Assembly (NCBI GenBank): GCA_947466085.1
Contig: CANIEC010000043.1
Span: 1-32,982, forward strand
Length of the DNA stretch: 32,982 bases
Origin: Rhodospirillales bacterium
Lineage (GTDB): Bacteria; Pseudomonadota; Alphaproteobacteria; Reyranellales; Reyranellaceae
Direction: 5' to 3'
Shown here: positions 32,555 to 32,982 of the stretch, piece after piece
How the letters are laid out: each line of letters opens with the position of its first letter
Numbering within the stretch: the stretch's first letter is position 1
Program-made: the position numbers and the translations under genes
The notes under the pieces: model-generated
The model's input: only the letters and a program-made list of their open reading frames with translations
Told to the model about the DNA's origin: nothing
The model's database searches: none

Positions 32555-32982
32555 ATGAAGAACGCCCCTCGCTTCCCCTCGCGATGGGCCGGCCGGATGC
32601 ACACGCTGGGTACAATGGCGGTGCTGTCGGTCGCGCTCGGCGCCTGCAACACCGTCATGGGTGCCCGCGAAGGCACCATGGAATATCCCGGCTCCGGCGC
32701 CGGCCCCAATGCCGTCCCGGTCTACGTCGTGAAGGACAAGGACACGGTCGACAGCCTGTCGCGCCGCTATGGCGTGCCGCCGCAGACGATCATCGCCCGC
32801 AACAACCTCAAGGCGCCCTACGCGCTGAAGCCCGGCCAGTCGCTCGCCATGCCCGGCGCCCGCTTCGTGCCAGACAGCTACGGCGAGCCCGCCAGCCAGC
32901 AGACCGTCGCCGCCAATCCCAACGCGCCCTCCTCGGTGAAGCGCGAAGGGCTGGCGCCGCCGCCGGGCGCCCAGGGCCAGGG
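32555..32982 (+). CDS. nlpD: LysM-domain lipoprotein, NlpD-like, cut by window edge
   Basis: The first 142 residues of an envelope protein continuing past the right edge. A signal peptide ending VALGAC gives a lipoprotein Cys31. A LysM domain covers about 55-100 (YVVKDKDTVDSLSRRYGVPPQTIIARNN...LKPGQSLAMPG), followed by a Pro/Ala-rich linker. In this position after surE-pcm the family normally ends in an M23 (LytM) endopeptidase domain that activates cell-separation amidases; that domain is outside the window, so the assignment rests on LysM plus context. Start ATG at 32555 preceded by GGAAGC. Confidence 0.85.
   Translation, partial: MKNAPRFPSRWAGRMHTLGTMAVLSVALGACNTVMGAREGTMEYPGSGAGPNAVPVYVVKDKDTVDSLSRRYGVPPQTIIARNNLKAPYALKPGQSLAMPGARFVPDSYGEPASQQTVAANPNAPSSVKREGLAPPPGAQGQ

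Overview
The window looks like chromosomal DNA of a free-living, metabolically versatile alphaproteobacterium. By eye it is roughly two-thirds G+C. The right third carries a gene order I recognise from alphaproteobacterial chromosomes: dgt - argS - SPOR-domain protein - nagZ - scpA - scpB - tatA - tatB - tatC - serS - surE - pcm - LysM lipoprotein (nlpD-like). The left two thirds are an accessory catabolic zone of the kind common in soil Rhodospirillales and Hyphomicrobiales. I cannot name a genus with confidence. There are no rRNA, tRNA, CRISPR, IS or phage genes, and no gene-free stretch exceeds about 250 bases.

Left region (1-7.8 kb): a minus-strand run (allantoate amidohydrolase-like M20 enzyme, a second M20 protein that has lost metal ligands, and an alpha/beta hydrolase cut by the window edge) is divergent from a PuuE-type allantoinase. 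Together these suggest allantoin/ureide nitrogen salvage. Next come a small lysozyme-fold lipoprotein and a tight minus-strand operon of TIM-barrel amidohydrolase, EamA exporter and aspartate aminotransferase.

Middle region (7.9-19.2 kb): a SnoaL-flavin monooxygenase fusion, a CHRD lipoprotein, and a lower-GC toxin-antitoxin island (Doc toxin with a ribbon-helix-helix antitoxin) preceded by a perfect 42-bp palindrome. An aldo/keto reductase - amidohydrolase pair and a divergent GST follow. A four-gene minus-strand catabolic operon (quinone-oxidoreductase-like dehydrogenase, Bug/TTT receptor, RhaEW-type aldolase-dehydrogenase, TauD-type dioxygenase) may degrade a sugar-derived or carboxylate substrate. 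A Gpt-like phosphoribosyltransferase closes the region.

Right region (19.3-33 kb): terC-uspA, then the conserved core cluster for dNTP control, tRNA charging, peptidoglycan recycling, condensin, Tat export and protein/nucleotide repair.

Two families of dispersed intergenic inverted repeats run through the window: two copies of a ~71-bp hairpin (type A) and three copies of a ~126-bp element (type B). Type B folds on paper into a four-way junction with at least one compensatory base change. These repeats, the toxin-antitoxin palindrome that contains the antitoxin ribosome-binding site, and the metal-ligand-deficient M20 protein are the parts most worth a second look.
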